Counted from the first letter of the stretch, positions 1 through 7,179 are shown. The stretch: 16,388 nucleotides of DNA from CAWINY01 sp963837635 (GCA_963837635.1 CAWINY010000008.1:1-16388); one strand, 5' to 3'. Notes: generated by a model from the sequence alone, not told the origin. Numbers and translations are program-made.

Positions 1-1566
1 TTACGCGAAGCCGTCGGGCTGACTGACCGCGCCAATGTGGGCCTGTTCGTCGATAAAGAGGCGGCCCGCGGTCAGCGCTTTACGGTCAGTTTCCAGCAGA
101 GCGAGTTTCTTGACTTTGTCTTCGAGCACGCTCAATGCGGTTCCGGGGGCCAGACATTCGGTCTCTTCCAGCAGCGCGCCCAGCATCACGATGTTGGTGG
201 CCATGGTCGAGCCGAGTTTGTCGGCGATCTCCGAAGCCGGCATGGCGACCACCTGCACCTCGGGCGCGGTAAAGTCGGCAGGAACGCTGGCACCGTTGTA
301 GAGAATGATTCCGCCGCTCTTTACCTCGTGGGCAAACTTCCGCAGCGAGAACTCGTTCATGGCCACGAGCACATCGGGGTGCGAGATCAGGGGCGACCCG
401 ATCCGCTCTTTCGACAAGCAGACATGGCAGTGCGCGCTGCCCGAACGCATCTCCGGACCATACGACGGCAGCCAGCTCACTTCGAGTCCTTCGCGCATGC
501 CCATTTCGATGAGGAGTTGCCCCAACAGCAGCACGCCCTGTCCGCCGAAACCTGCGATCTTGATCTTGACATCCTTGAAATGATGGGCGTGTTTCGGTTG
601 GGAAAGATCAGGCGCTTCCGCTTTCGCCGTGATCCCAAGCACGTCGGCCACGGGGCGCTGCGGCGGCGCGTTCTCACTACCTACGGGAATTACCGTCCGG
701 CGGTCGCGGAAAACATTCAGCGGGAAAATTGGCATCATCTTGTCGAGAACCCAGCGCCGCGCTTCCACCGGGTCTTTGCCCCAGATGGTCGGGCACGGCG
801 ACAAGATTTCGACAAACGAGAAGCCCGCGCCATCCCGCTGCATCTCGAGCGCCTTACGGATCGCCCGCCGCGCTTTCATAATGTTCTTGTTGTCGGAAAG
901 CGCCACCCGTTCGATGTAGGCCGGCGCTTCGAGCGTGGCGAGAAGTTCCGCCATGTGGATAGGGAAGCCTTCGTTCGAGGGCCGCCGTCCCCAGGGGGAA
1001 GTGGTGCTCTTCTGCCCGACCAGGGTGGTGGGCGCCATCTGTCCACCGGTCATGCCGTAGATTCCGTTGTTCACGAAAAAGACCGTGATCTTCTCTCCCC
1101 GGTTGGCGGCATGCACAATCTCGGCGGTGCCAATGGCCGCCAGATCGCCGTCTCCCTGATAGGAAATAACGATTTTGTCGGGACGGGATCGTTTGATTCC
1201 CGTGGCCGCAGCGGGCGCGCGGCCGTGCGGCGCCTGCACATTGCCGACGTCAAAATAGTAGTAGGCAAATACCGAGCAACCCACCGGACTCACGAAGATC
1301 GTCTTGTCCTGCAGACCCAGTTCCTGCAACGCCTCGGCAATCAGCTTGTGGGCCACTCCGTGTCCGCAGCCGGGACAGTAGTGGGTCTGGTGCTTCAGCT
1401 CCGATTTGCGCTCGTACAGGTCATAGAACAGCGGCGACTTGGAATGAACGGTTTCGTAGGCGTCGTTTTCGGGGCTGGCCTGCAGCTTGGGTTCGGCCTT
1501 TACTTCAACTTTTACTTCAAACTTCGCTTCAGGATCTTCTACGCGGGTTCCGCGCTCGTTTGCCAT
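1..1566 (-). CDS. 2-oxoacid:ferredoxin oxidoreductase, fused beta-gamma subunit
   Basis: Catalytic thiamine-diphosphate (beta) and gamma subunits of a Vor/Kor-type 2-oxoacid:ferredoxin oxidoreductase joined in one 521-residue protein. It acts in the cytoplasm, turning 2-oxoacid plus CoA into acyl-CoA, CO2 and reduced ferredoxin. Residues 1-45 are a charged Glu/Lys/Val-rich extension. Residues ~46-288 are the beta part: the CPGCGHG motif (C64, C67), C97 and C258 are the likely 4Fe-4S ligands, GDGDLAAIG (~138-146) and NNGIYGMTGGQ (~166-176) are the ThDP/Mg site. After a linker (~289-332), residues 333-521 are the gamma domain with GFGGQG (339-344) and SYGPEMRSGSAHCH. The ATG is preceded by AGGAC about 8 nt upstream. 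The TAA stop is the first three bases of the window, so the gene is complete. It is last in the CoA-transferase/delta/alpha cluster but lies 227 bp from alpha. The substrate (branched-chain, 2-oxoglutarate or other) cannot be read from sequence. Confidence 0.9.
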   Translation of the reverse strand: MANERGTRVEDPEAKFEVKVEVKAEPKLQASPENDAYETVHSKSPLFYDLYERKSELKHQTHYCPGCGHGVAHKLIAEALQELGLQDKTIFVSPVGCSVFAYYYFDVGNVQAPHGRAPAAATGIKRSRPDKIVISYQGDGDLAAIGTAEIVHAANRGEKITVFFVNNGIYGMTGGQMAPTTLVGQKSTTSPWGRRPSNEGFPIHMAELLATLEAPAYIERVALSDNKNIMKARRAIRKALEMQRDGAGFSFVEILSPCPTIWGKDPVEARRWVLDKMMPIFPLNVFRDRRTVIPVGSENAPPQRPVADVLGITAKAEAPDLSQPKHAHHFKDVKIKIAGFGGQGVLLLGQLLIEMGMREGLEVSWLPSYGPEMRSGSAHCHVCLSKERIGSPLISHPDVLVAMNEFSLRKFAHEVKSGGIILYNGASVPADFTAPEVQVVAMPASEIADKLGSTMATNIVMLGALLEETECLAPGTALSVLEDKVKKLALLETDRKALTAGRLFIDEQAHIGAVSQPDGFA

Positions 1567-1633
1567 TTTCGTTGTCCTTTACGAACCTGATCCTCACTCC
1601 CTCGTCGATACTCAGCGCCCAAAAAAGCGTGCG

Positions 1634-1773
1634 AACTCGGTCGTCCCTCCGGGACTTGAATCTTTCTTTCCACTCTTCCCAGCGCTGAAGCCCTCCACCC
1701 CATCACGCCAAAAGCGGGCGTGCTGGGGGCCCCGGCGCTGGGCTAAGTTCGGTCGCCCCTCCGGGCTCTTGAA
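1634..1773. repeat. REP-like intergenic palindromic element with flanking direct repeats
   Basis: This fills most of the 227-bp gap between the alpha and beta-gamma genes. A long imperfect hairpin has outer arms CCCAGCGCTG (1678-1687) and CGGCGCTGGG (1733-1742), 9 of 10 pairing, and inner arms CCCCATCACGCC (1698-1709) and GGCGTGCTGGGG (1717-1728), 11 of 12 pairing. Outside it lies a ~27-bp direct repeat (1634-1660 and 1746-1773) sharing the core CCCTCCGGG with only a few differences. No ORF and no T-tract are present. The shape is that of dispersed REP/BIME-type repeats, and I recall similar GCGCTGGG/CCCCTCCGGG elements in Acidobacteria, but copy number cannot be tested here. Confidence 0.6.
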
Positions 1774-1793
1774 GCCGTTCCCTGCCCATTACT

Positions 1794-2858
1794 TCAGACC
1801 GCCACGGGCATGCGGGTCATCACTTGTTGCCTCAACTCGGCGACCGAGGGCACGTTGCCACCTACCCGGCCGTAGAACTCCACCGGCACCTTGCCGTTCA
1901 GCGCCAGGCGAACATCTTCCACCATTTGCCCGTTGCTCAATTCGACGACCAGCACCTTTTGCACTCTGGCCGCCGCTTCCTGCAGCGCCTTCGCAGGATA
2001 GGGCCACAGAGTGATGGGGCGGAACAGGCCTGCTTTCACGCCTTCCTTGCGCAGAGCTTCGACCGTGGAAAGCAACACTCGGGACACGATCCCGTACCCG
2101 ACGAGGAGCACCTCGGCGTCCTCGGTGTGGCAGAGTTCCGAGCGCTGCTCAGTTTCTCGCGCACGGATGTACTTGGCTTCCATGCGGCGCTGGTGTTCTT
2201 CGAGTTCATCGGTTTCGAGATAGATGGAGCTGAGCAGGTTGGCCCGCGTCTCTGGGGTTCCCTTTACCGCCCACGGTTTCTCGGGCAGTTCCATCTCCCG
2301 ATCTTTGTCTGGAACTTCGAGATCGAGCGGTTCCATCATCTGCCCGACGAAACCGTCGGTCAGCACGACTGCCGGATTGCGGTATTTGTCCGCGAGATCG
2401 AAGGCCAGCATGGTCAGGTCGGCCATTTCCTGCACCGAGGCGGGAGCGAGCACGAGATTGCGGTAGTTGCCGTGGCCACCGCCTTTCACCATGGCGAAAT
2501 AATCGCTTTGTTCCGGCGCGATGTTGCCGAGGCCGGGTCCGCCGCGCATGACATCGACGATCACGCACGGCAGTTCGGAGCCGGCCAGATAGGACATGCC
2601 TTCCTGCATCAGGCTGATGCCGGGCCCGGAGGATCCACTCATGACGCGGACCCCAGCCGCCGCTGCCCCATACACCATGTTGATGGCGGCGACTTCGCTC
2701 TCCGCTTGCAGAAAAGTTCCGCCGACCTGGGGGAAGTAGAGCGCGGCGGACTCGGCGATTTCGCTGGCCGGGGTGATCGGATATCCGTAGTACGCGCGAC
2801 ACCCGGCGAGGATCGCTGCCTTCACCACCGCCACGTTGCCTTTACAAAGCTGCCGCAA
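1794..2858 (-). CDS. vorB: 2-oxoacid:ferredoxin oxidoreductase alpha subunit (VorB-type)
   Basis: Alpha subunit of the same 2-oxoacid:ferredoxin oxidoreductase, carrying the pyrimidine-binding domain that completes the ThDP site with the beta subunit. The protein has 354 residues, a normal length for VorB-like alpha chains. Visible signatures are KGNVAVVKAAILAGC near the N-terminus, the YGYPITPASEIAE motif (~residues 24-36), QAESEVAAINMVYGAAAAGVR, SGPGISLMQEG and TDGFVGQMMEPLD. The C-terminal ~130 residues form the transketolase C-like domain. The start codon is TTG: no ATG is nearby, the typical family N-terminus begins exactly here, and a perfect AAGGAGG lies 5 nt upstream. It overlaps the delta gene by 17 bp, implying translational coupling. 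The name follows the closest family (3-methyl-2-oxobutanoate dehydrogenase VorB), but substrate specificity is not proven. Confidence 0.88.
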   Translation of the reverse strand: MRQLCKGNVAVVKAAILAGCRAYYGYPITPASEIAESAALYFPQVGGTFLQAESEVAAINMVYGAAAAGVRVMSGSSGPGISLMQEGMSYLAGSELPCVIVDVMRGGPGLGNIAPEQSDYFAMVKGGGHGNYRNLVLAPASVQEMADLTMLAFDLADKYRNPAVVLTDGFVGQMMEPLDLEVPDKDREMELPEKPWAVKGTPETRANLLSSIYLETDELEEHQRRMEAKYIRARETEQRSELCHTEDAEVLLVGYGIVSRVLLSTVEALRKEGVKAGLFRPITLWPYPAKALQEAAARVQKVLVVELSNGQMVEDVRLALNGKVPVEFYGRVGGNVPSVAELRQQVMTRMPVAV

Positions 2859-3120
2859 GTTCGCCTCCTTGCGCCGGCGCCAGCGCCTTGGCCTTCGCCT
2901 TGATGCGGTACACGGTAATCGCGCCCGGCTCCGGGCAGCAATAGAAGCAGATGCCGCAACCGGTGCAGTCCCGCCCGGTGTAGCGCACTGGATGAGCCCC
3001 GTAAACGTTCAACTCGGTGGTCAGTTCCAGGCACTTCGGGGGACAGGACTCCACGCAGAGCCCGCATCCCTTGCATTCTTCGACTTCGATTGTGACTTTA
3101 CCGCGCGCTTGGCCTGCCAT
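2842..3120 (-). CDS. 2-oxoacid:ferredoxin oxidoreductase delta subunit (2x[4Fe-4S] ferredoxin)
   Basis: A 92-residue ferredoxin-type delta subunit that carries electrons from the ThDP catalytic core to free ferredoxin. It has two classical 4Fe-4S motifs: CKGCGLCVESCP (starting ~residue 17) and CTGCGICFYCCPEPGA (starting ~residue 52). The Ala/Lys-rich C-terminal tail is variable. The ATG has GAGGTG 5-6 nt upstream. The gene is 60 bp downstream of the CoA-transferase stop, and its own TAA lies inside the alpha gene, so CoA-transferase, delta and alpha look like one operon. The subunit order delta-alpha-beta/gamma is typical of Vor/Kor-type enzymes. The second motif, with two adjacent Cys (CFYCCP), is common in this family. 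Confidence 0.9.
   Translation of the reverse strand: MAGQARGKVTIEVEECKGCGLCVESCPPKCLELTTELNVYGAHPVRYTGRDCTGCGICFYCCPEPGAITVYRIKAKAKALAPAQGGELAAAL
2864..2870 (-). promoter_or_regulatory. Strong Shine-Dalgarno site that fixes the TTG start of vorB
   Basis: On the minus strand AAGGAGG lies 5 nt before the TTG at 2856-2858, inside the 3' end of the delta ferredoxin gene. It is the best ribosome-binding match in the window and compensates for the weak start codon. Confidence 0.75.
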
Positions 3121-3180
3121 TCTTCACCTCGTTGACGTTCACCTTTGTGGCCGTCTACCTTGTCGCCACTGTCTCCCGGG

Positions 3181-4539
3181 CTAAAGGCCGTGTAGTGGCT
3201 GAATTTGGAAACCAGCATCAGCCGCCACCAAAGGCCGTTGCAGCCACCTGGATTTCTCGCAGTATTCGTAAAGCTCTTCCCGGAACTTGGGGTGGGCAAT
3301 GTCAATCAGCGCCTGCGCCCGTTCGCGGATGGTCTTGCCGTGCAGATACGCTACCCCGAATTCAGTGACCACGTAACGAATCAGCCCGCGCGAAGTCACC
3401 ACTCCCGCGCCCGGGCTCAGCATGGGCACAATCCGCGAAATCCCGCCATTCTTCGCCGTCGAGGAGATGGCAATGATCGGTTTCCCGCCCTTCGAACGCG
3501 AGGCTCCGCGAATGAAGTCCACCTGTCCGCCAATGCCGCTATAGAACTGGTTTCCAATCGAATCGGAACAGACCTGACCGGTGAGATCAACCTGCAACGC
3601 CGAGTTGATCGCCACCATGTTGTCGTTGCGGGCAATCAATCCGGGATCGTTCGTGTAGGACGTGGGGTGGAATTCGAAAATCGGATTGTTGTCCAGAAAA
3701 TTAAACAAATGTTTCGAGCCCAGAGCAAATCCCAGGATAATCTTCCGCGGCTTGAAGTTTTTGCGCGCACCCGTGAGCACGCCCGCTTCGATCAAAGGAA
3801 TCACGCCATCGGAAACCAGTTCGCTGTGCACCGCGAGATCCTTGCGATCCATGAGCATCGGCAGCACGGCATCCGGAATTCCGCCGATGCCCGTCTGCAG
3901 CACCGCTCCGTCGTCAATCAAACCCGCGACGTTGCTGGCGATAGCCCGGTGCATGTCGGTGATTTGCGGCTGCTTCATGGCGCACAGTGGACGAGAGGAA
4001 TCTACGAGGGCATCAAGATCCGTCACATGGATGAAGCTGTCTCCGTAAGTGCGCGGCATTTGATCGTTGATCTGCGCCACCACGTGTTTGGCACATTTGG
4101 CCGCTGTGAGCGACGTATCCACGCCCACCCCGAAGCTGCAGAACCCGTGCGAGTCTGGAGGAGAGAGTTCCAGCAAGGCCACATCCAGCGGCATGGCCCC
4201 GCTCTCGAACAGGTCTTCAATCTCACTCAGGTAGATGGGCGTGTAGTCGGCCCGTCCTTCGTTGATGGCTTCGCGTACATTGGCGCCAATGAATACCGCG
4301 TTATGCCGGAAGTGACCCGCCATCTCCGGCGCGACATAAGGGGCCGCTCCCATGGTCAACATGTGAACCACTTGCACGTCCTGCACAAAGGGACCGCGGC
4401 GCATTAGCGCCTCTACCAGAGTCTCAGGTTCGGCGCATCCGGGCTGAATGTAAACCCGCATTCCCGATTGCACACACTGTAGGGCCTCATCCGCCGTTTG
4501 CAACTTGCTCTTGTAATCAAGTTCCCACGACATCGACAT
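3181..4539 (-). CDS. Class I acyl-CoA transferase / acetyl-CoA hydrolase family protein
   Basis: A 452-residue member of the acetyl-CoA hydrolase/transferase family (relatives include 4-hydroxybutyrate and succinyl-CoA:acetate CoA-transferases). It exchanges CoA between an acyl-CoA and a free acid through a glutamyl-CoA intermediate. GIGGIPDAVLPML (217-229) is the family CoA-site motif, and HSELVSDGV (~238-246) contains the expected catalytic Glu (E240). FYSGIGGQVDFIRGA and GVVTSRG are further family motifs. Start: the frame stays open to 4689, but those 50 codons have no family character, while the ATG at 4537-4539 has GAGGG 7 nt upstream and matches the usual N-terminus. A structured 5' leader precedes it. 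It heads the 2-oxoacid oxidoreductase operon, so it may recycle CoA from the acyl-CoA that enzyme makes. Acid specificity is unknown. Confidence 0.88.
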   Translation of the reverse strand: MSMSWELDYKSKLQTADEALQCVQSGMRVYIQPGCAEPETLVEALMRRGPFVQDVQVVHMLTMGAAPYVAPEMAGHFRHNAVFIGANVREAINEGRADYTPIYLSEIEDLFESGAMPLDVALLELSPPDSHGFCSFGVGVDTSLTAAKCAKHVVAQINDQMPRTYGDSFIHVTDLDALVDSSRPLCAMKQPQITDMHRAIASNVAGLIDDGAVLQTGIGGIPDAVLPMLMDRKDLAVHSELVSDGVIPLIEAGVLTGARKNFKPRKIILGFALGSKHLFNFLDNNPIFEFHPTSYTNDPGLIARNDNMVAINSALQVDLTGQVCSDSIGNQFYSGIGGQVDFIRGASRSKGGKPIIAISSTAKNGGISRIVPMLSPGAGVVTSRGLIRYVVTEFGVAYLHGKTIRERAQALIDIAHPKFREELYEYCEKSRWLQRPLVAADAGFQIQPLHGL

Positions 4540-4552
4540 GCTTTTGCCCTCG

Positions 4553-4678
4553 GGTCTGTGTTGCACAGACCAATCCAAGTCCGTACCGGACGTACTCCCA
4601 GGGCGCAACCGGTCGCCCTGCTGCCCGCACACACGCCACCACTTTCGATTGGAAACCTTCTCCACCGCTAGGGCGGTG
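4553..4678 (-). other. Structured 5' leader of the CoA-transferase operon (four hairpins)
   Basis: Four perfect inverted repeats lie in a row between the candidate regulator box and the start codon: 4663-4678 (CACCGC/GCGGTG, loop 4), 4599-4620 (CAGGGCG/CGCCCTG, loop 8), 4579-4591 (GTCCG/CGGAC, loop 3) and 4553-4571 (GGTCTGTG/CACAGACC, loop 3). The last ends just 13 nt before the ATG and abuts the GAGGG ribosome-binding site. No known riboswitch class is recognised. The region could be a regulatory leader RNA or simply a structured spacer. Confidence 0.45.
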
Positions 4679-4696
4679 ACCTTGCGCAACCGGCAT

Positions 4697-4712
4697 AGTG
4701 AGGTGCGTCACA
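4697..4712 (-). promoter_or_regulatory. CRP/FNR-type binding site upstream of the CoA-transferase operon
   Basis: On the minus strand this reads TGTGACGCACCTCACT, a TGTGA-N6-TCAC site (9 of 10 symmetric positions), 157 bp upstream of the CoA-transferase ATG. A possible promoter just upstream (TTGATT then TATAGG, 15-nt spacer) would put the site near the transcription start. Whether it activates or represses is unclear. Confidence 0.55.
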
Positions 4713-4749
4713 TCAGCTCCTATAGCTTAAGCGCCTACAAATCAAGCTC

Positions 4750-5838
4750 TTACCAAGTGCCCGGCGTGGTCAAATATTCATGGATCGATTTCGCGGCGCG
4801 CCGTCCAGCACCCATGGCCAAAATCACTGTCGCGCTTCCGGTGACGATGTCACCGCCGGCGAAAACCCCTTTTCGCGAGGTGCGCTGGGTCGTCGGGTCG
4901 GCGTCGATGTAATTCCGCTTGTTCGTGTTCAAACCCGGAGTCGTGCTCTGGACAATCGGATTGGCACTCGTCCCGATTGCGATGACCGCCACGGCAAGAG
5001 GGATTTCGTATTCGGAGCCTTCAATCGGAACCGGACGCCGTCTCCCAGAAGCATCCGGTTCGCCCAGGGCCATCTTCTGGCAGCGGGCACCGGCCAACCA
5101 CCCCTTGCCGTCGTCGAGGAACTCGAGCGGGGCGGCAAGCACCTGGAATTCGATCCCTTCCTGCTGGGCGTGCTTCACTTCCTCGATGCGCGCTGGCATC
5201 TCGGCCTCGCTGCGCCGATAGAGAATGAAGGCATGCCCCGCTCCCAGCCTTAACGCCGACCGGATCGCATCCAGCGCTGTGTTCCCGCCACCGATCACGG
5301 CCACATTCTTGCCGCGGAAATCCAGCATGGGCTCGTCGTACTTGGGAAACTCGTAGGCATGCATCAGGTTGATGCGCGTCAAGAATTCGTTCGCCGAATA
5401 GACGCCATTAAGATGTTCGCCGGGAATGCCCATGAACTGCGGCAGCCCCGCGCCGGTGCCGATAAACACCGCGTCGTAGCCTTCCTCGTCCATCAGTTCG
5501 TCGATGGTGACCGTGCGTCCCACGACTACGTCGGTCTCAAACTCCACGCCCATGGCGCGCATGTAATCGACCTGCTGACGGATGATCGCCTTCGGCAGGC
5601 GGAATTCTGGAATGCCATACACGAGCACGCCGCCGATCTCGTGCAACGCCTCGAAAACGTGCACCTCGTGGCCCTTCTGCACCAGGTCCCCCGCCGCCGT
5701 CAGGCCGGAGGGGCCGCTGCCCACGATGGCAACCTTCTTTCCCGTCGGCGGCGCCTTGGGCAGGTTGCTGATATCGAGGTGGCGCTGTTCATAGTCGGCA
5801 ACGAATCGCTCCAGAGTATCCAATGCCCAGCGGCTCAA
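4750..5838 (-). CDS. nfnB: NfnB/SudA-type NADPH-binding flavoprotein, C-terminal part (frameshifted)
   Basis: This holds the FAD- and NADP(H)-binding part of the large subunit of an NfnAB-type electron-bifurcating ferredoxin:NADP oxidoreductase, a member of the glutamate synthase small-subunit flavoprotein family. Visible are the FAD motif VAIVGSGPSGLTAA, the second nucleotide motif VAVIGGGNTALDAIRSALR and the closing FAD motif VFAGGDIVTGSATVILAMGAGRRAA. Homology begins at TLERFVADYE (~5817), directly continuing the N-terminal part found in another frame. The nominal TTG start at 5838 is therefore only the first start-like codon in the frame. Joined, the two parts span 4750-6154 and give ~467 residues, about the length of characterised NfnB. 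The stop lies 210 bp before the CoA-transferase start. Confidence 0.8.
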   Translation of the reverse strand: MSRWALDTLERFVADYEQRHLDISNLPKAPPTGKKVAIVGSGPSGLTAAGDLVQKGHEVHVFEALHEIGGVLVYGIPEFRLPKAIIRQQVDYMRAMGVEFETDVVVGRTVTIDELMDEEGYDAVFIGTGAGLPQFMGIPGEHLNGVYSANEFLTRINLMHAYEFPKYDEPMLDFRGKNVAVIGGGNTALDAIRSALRLGAGHAFILYRRSEAEMPARIEEVKHAQQEGIEFQVLAAPLEFLDDGKGWLAGARCQKMALGEPDASGRRRPVPIEGSEYEIPLAVAVIAIGTSANPIVQSTTPGLNTNKRNYIDADPTTQRTSRKGVFAGGDIVTGSATVILAMGAGRRAAKSIHEYLTTPGTW

Positions 5839-6154
5839 CCTTCTTGCCCATCAAACAGCCGCCTTCGCAGTGGTCTTCCTGGGGACACACGCGCCCGGTG
5901 ATCGCGGGCAGCACGTTATCTTCGCGGATCTTGGCTGCCGCGCCCAGGAAGTCGCCGGCCACGATCAACTGCACGAACTCTTTCACCTTGACGCCCACCG
6001 GACAATCAATCATGCATACGGGCTTGGCACATTCCAGGCAGCGCGCTGCTTCCCGCCGCGCCAGTTCCTCGGAATAGCCCAGGTTCACCTCGGTGAAGTT
6101 GGTGGCGCGCTCGAGCGGAGGCTGTTCCAGCATGTGCTGCCGGGGTACCTTCAT
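5789..6154 (-). CDS. nfnB: NfnB/SudA-type subunit, N-terminal double [4Fe-4S] part (frameshifted)
   Basis: N-terminal iron-sulfur domain of the NfnB-like subunit. The Cys pattern is C39, C42, C47, C51 (CLECAKPVCMIDC) and C90, C96, C100 (CPQEDHCEGGC), which bind the two 4Fe-4S clusters in this family. In characterised NfnB one ligand is an acidic residue rather than Cys, consistent with only seven conserved Cys here. The ATG at 6152-6154 gives the usual N-terminus (MKVPRQHMLEQ), 61 bp after the nfnA stop. Real homology runs to MGKKVEPLGIG (5819). After that the frame yields nine unrelated residues and stops at 5789. One extra base near 5815 (GGA-TAC-T-CTG-GAG) would restore the join with the downstream part. 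All cluster ligands are intact. Confidence 0.8.
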   Translation of the reverse strand: MKVPRQHMLEQPPLERATNFTEVNLGYSEELARREAARCLECAKPVCMIDCPVGVKVKEFVQLIVAGDFLGAAAKIREDNVLPAITGRVCPQEDHCEGGCLMGKKVEPLGIGYSGAIRCRL

Positions 6155-6215
6155 CCGCTCTTTCAGGGGTAGAGGATTCAACGAGGGTTTAGGGGGCTGT
6201 TTGGTGGGGTCGGTG

Positions 6216-7109
6216 TCACCGGACGTCTCCTTGCACCGCGCAGGCGCCGGCCTGTCCGGCGTGAACCGTGTCGAGTTGCGACTTGGTTTGACGCTGGTAT
6301 TCTTCCATCGATTGCTGCTCCGCCGCGCGGTACATCGAATTGCGCTGCACCAGCACAGCGAAATCCACACGGTGGGCATCGAACTCGGGACCGTCCACGC
6401 AGGCGAACTCGCTCTTTCCGTCGATCAGCACGCGGCAGCCGCCACACATGCCGGTGCCGTCGATCATGATCGGATTCAGGCTGACGATGGTGCGGATGCG
6501 CTCTTTCCGCGTCATCTCCGCCACCGCCCTCATCATGGGGATGGGACCGATGGCCAGCACCAGGTCGATGCGCGTGCCGTTCTCGATCAACTGCCGTAGC
6601 TTGTCGGTGACGAAGCCCTTGTCGGCATAGCTTCCGTCATCGGTCGTAATCATCAGCGCATCGCTGACCTCGCGCAGTTCGCGCTCAAGAATGACCAGCT
6701 CCTTGTTGCGCGCGCCGACGATGGAGATCACGCGATTGCCGGCACGCTTCAGCGCCGCCGCCGTCGGATAGGCCATCGCCGTGCCCACGCCGCCGCCCAT
6801 CACCACCACGGTGCCGAACTTCTCGATCTCCGACGGTTTTCCCAGCGGCCCAACCACATCCAGAATGCTGTCGCCGGTATTCAGCGAATTGAGCAGGTGG
6901 GTGGTTTTGCCGGCCGACTGCACCACAATGCGAATCGTGCCGCGCTCGGGATCGGAGTGTTCGATGGTGATCGGAATGCGTTCGCCCTGCTCGTACAGCC
7001 TCAGGATTACGAATTGCCCTGGTTTTTGCTTGCGTGCAATGCGTGGCGCCTCGATGACGAACCGCTTGATGCCGGGCGCAAGGAACTCCGCGTGCTGGAT
7101 CTTGAACAT
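6216..7109 (-). CDS. nfnA: NfnA/SudB-type FAD/NAD-binding [2Fe-2S] subunit of bifurcating transhydrogenase
   Basis: A 297-residue ferredoxin-NADP reductase-fold protein: the small, NAD(H)-side subunit of NfnAB (also called sulfide dehydrogenase SudB, and related to PyrK). FAD-binding core to ~residue 98, NAD-binding domain from VVVMGGGVGTAMAYP (~101-115), C-terminal cluster motif DGTGMCGGC (D217, C222, C225) plus C237 in FACVDGPEFDAH. The Asp at 217 takes the place of the first Cys of PyrK, a hallmark of NfnA that separates it from dihydroorotate dehydrogenase partners. ATG with GGGGAG close upstream. A CRP/FNR-type box lies 54 bp before the start. With nfnB, it would reversibly couple NADH and reduced ferredoxin oxidation to NADP+ reduction. 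Confidence 0.88.
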   Translation of the reverse strand: MFKIQHAEFLAPGIKRFVIEAPRIARKQKPGQFVILRLYEQGERIPITIEHSDPERGTIRIVVQSAGKTTHLLNSLNTGDSILDVVGPLGKPSEIEKFGTVVVMGGGVGTAMAYPTAAALKRAGNRVISIVGARNKELVILERELREVSDALMITTDDGSYADKGFVTDKLRQLIENGTRIDLVLAIGPIPMMRAVAEMTRKERIRTIVSLNPIMIDGTGMCGGCRVLIDGKSEFACVDGPEFDAHRVDFAVLVQRNSMYRAAEQQSMEEYQRQTKSQLDTVHAGQAGACAVQGDVR

Positions 7110-7136
7110 GTCTCCCCAAGGCTTGCGTTACAGACC

Positions 7137-7142
7137 ATTGTC
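7137..7142 (-). promoter_or_regulatory. Candidate -10 element of nfnA promoter
   Basis: Minus-strand GACAAT (4 of 6 to TATAAT). A start about 7 nt downstream (~7130) would centre the 7164-7179 box at -41.5, the class II activator position for CRP/FNR proteins. The spacing is the main support. Confidence 0.35.
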
Positions 7143-7163
7143 CGGAATGCGCAGCCAAGCGGC

Positions 7164-7179
7164 TGTGACATGCGTCACT
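7164..7179. promoter_or_regulatory. CRP/FNR-type binding site upstream of nfnA
   Basis: TGTGACATGCGTCACT, a TGTGA-N6-TCAC site (9 of 10 symmetric positions) in the 127-bp gap between the dihydroorotate dehydrogenase-like gene and nfnA, 54 bp before the nfnA ATG. Compare the boxes at 4697, 11993 and 15591. Confidence 0.65.

Noticed and set aside
37..1590. 517-codon open frame on the plus strand opposite the beta-gamma gene
   Set aside because: Antisense shadow of a strongly conserved minus-strand enzyme. The product is Arg/His-rich with no recognisable motif, typical of high-GC complementary frames.
4540..4689. 50-codon N-terminal extension of the CoA-transferase frame
   Set aside because: No family similarity, it covers the hairpin leader, and the ATG at 4539 has a good ribosome-binding site and the usual N-terminus.
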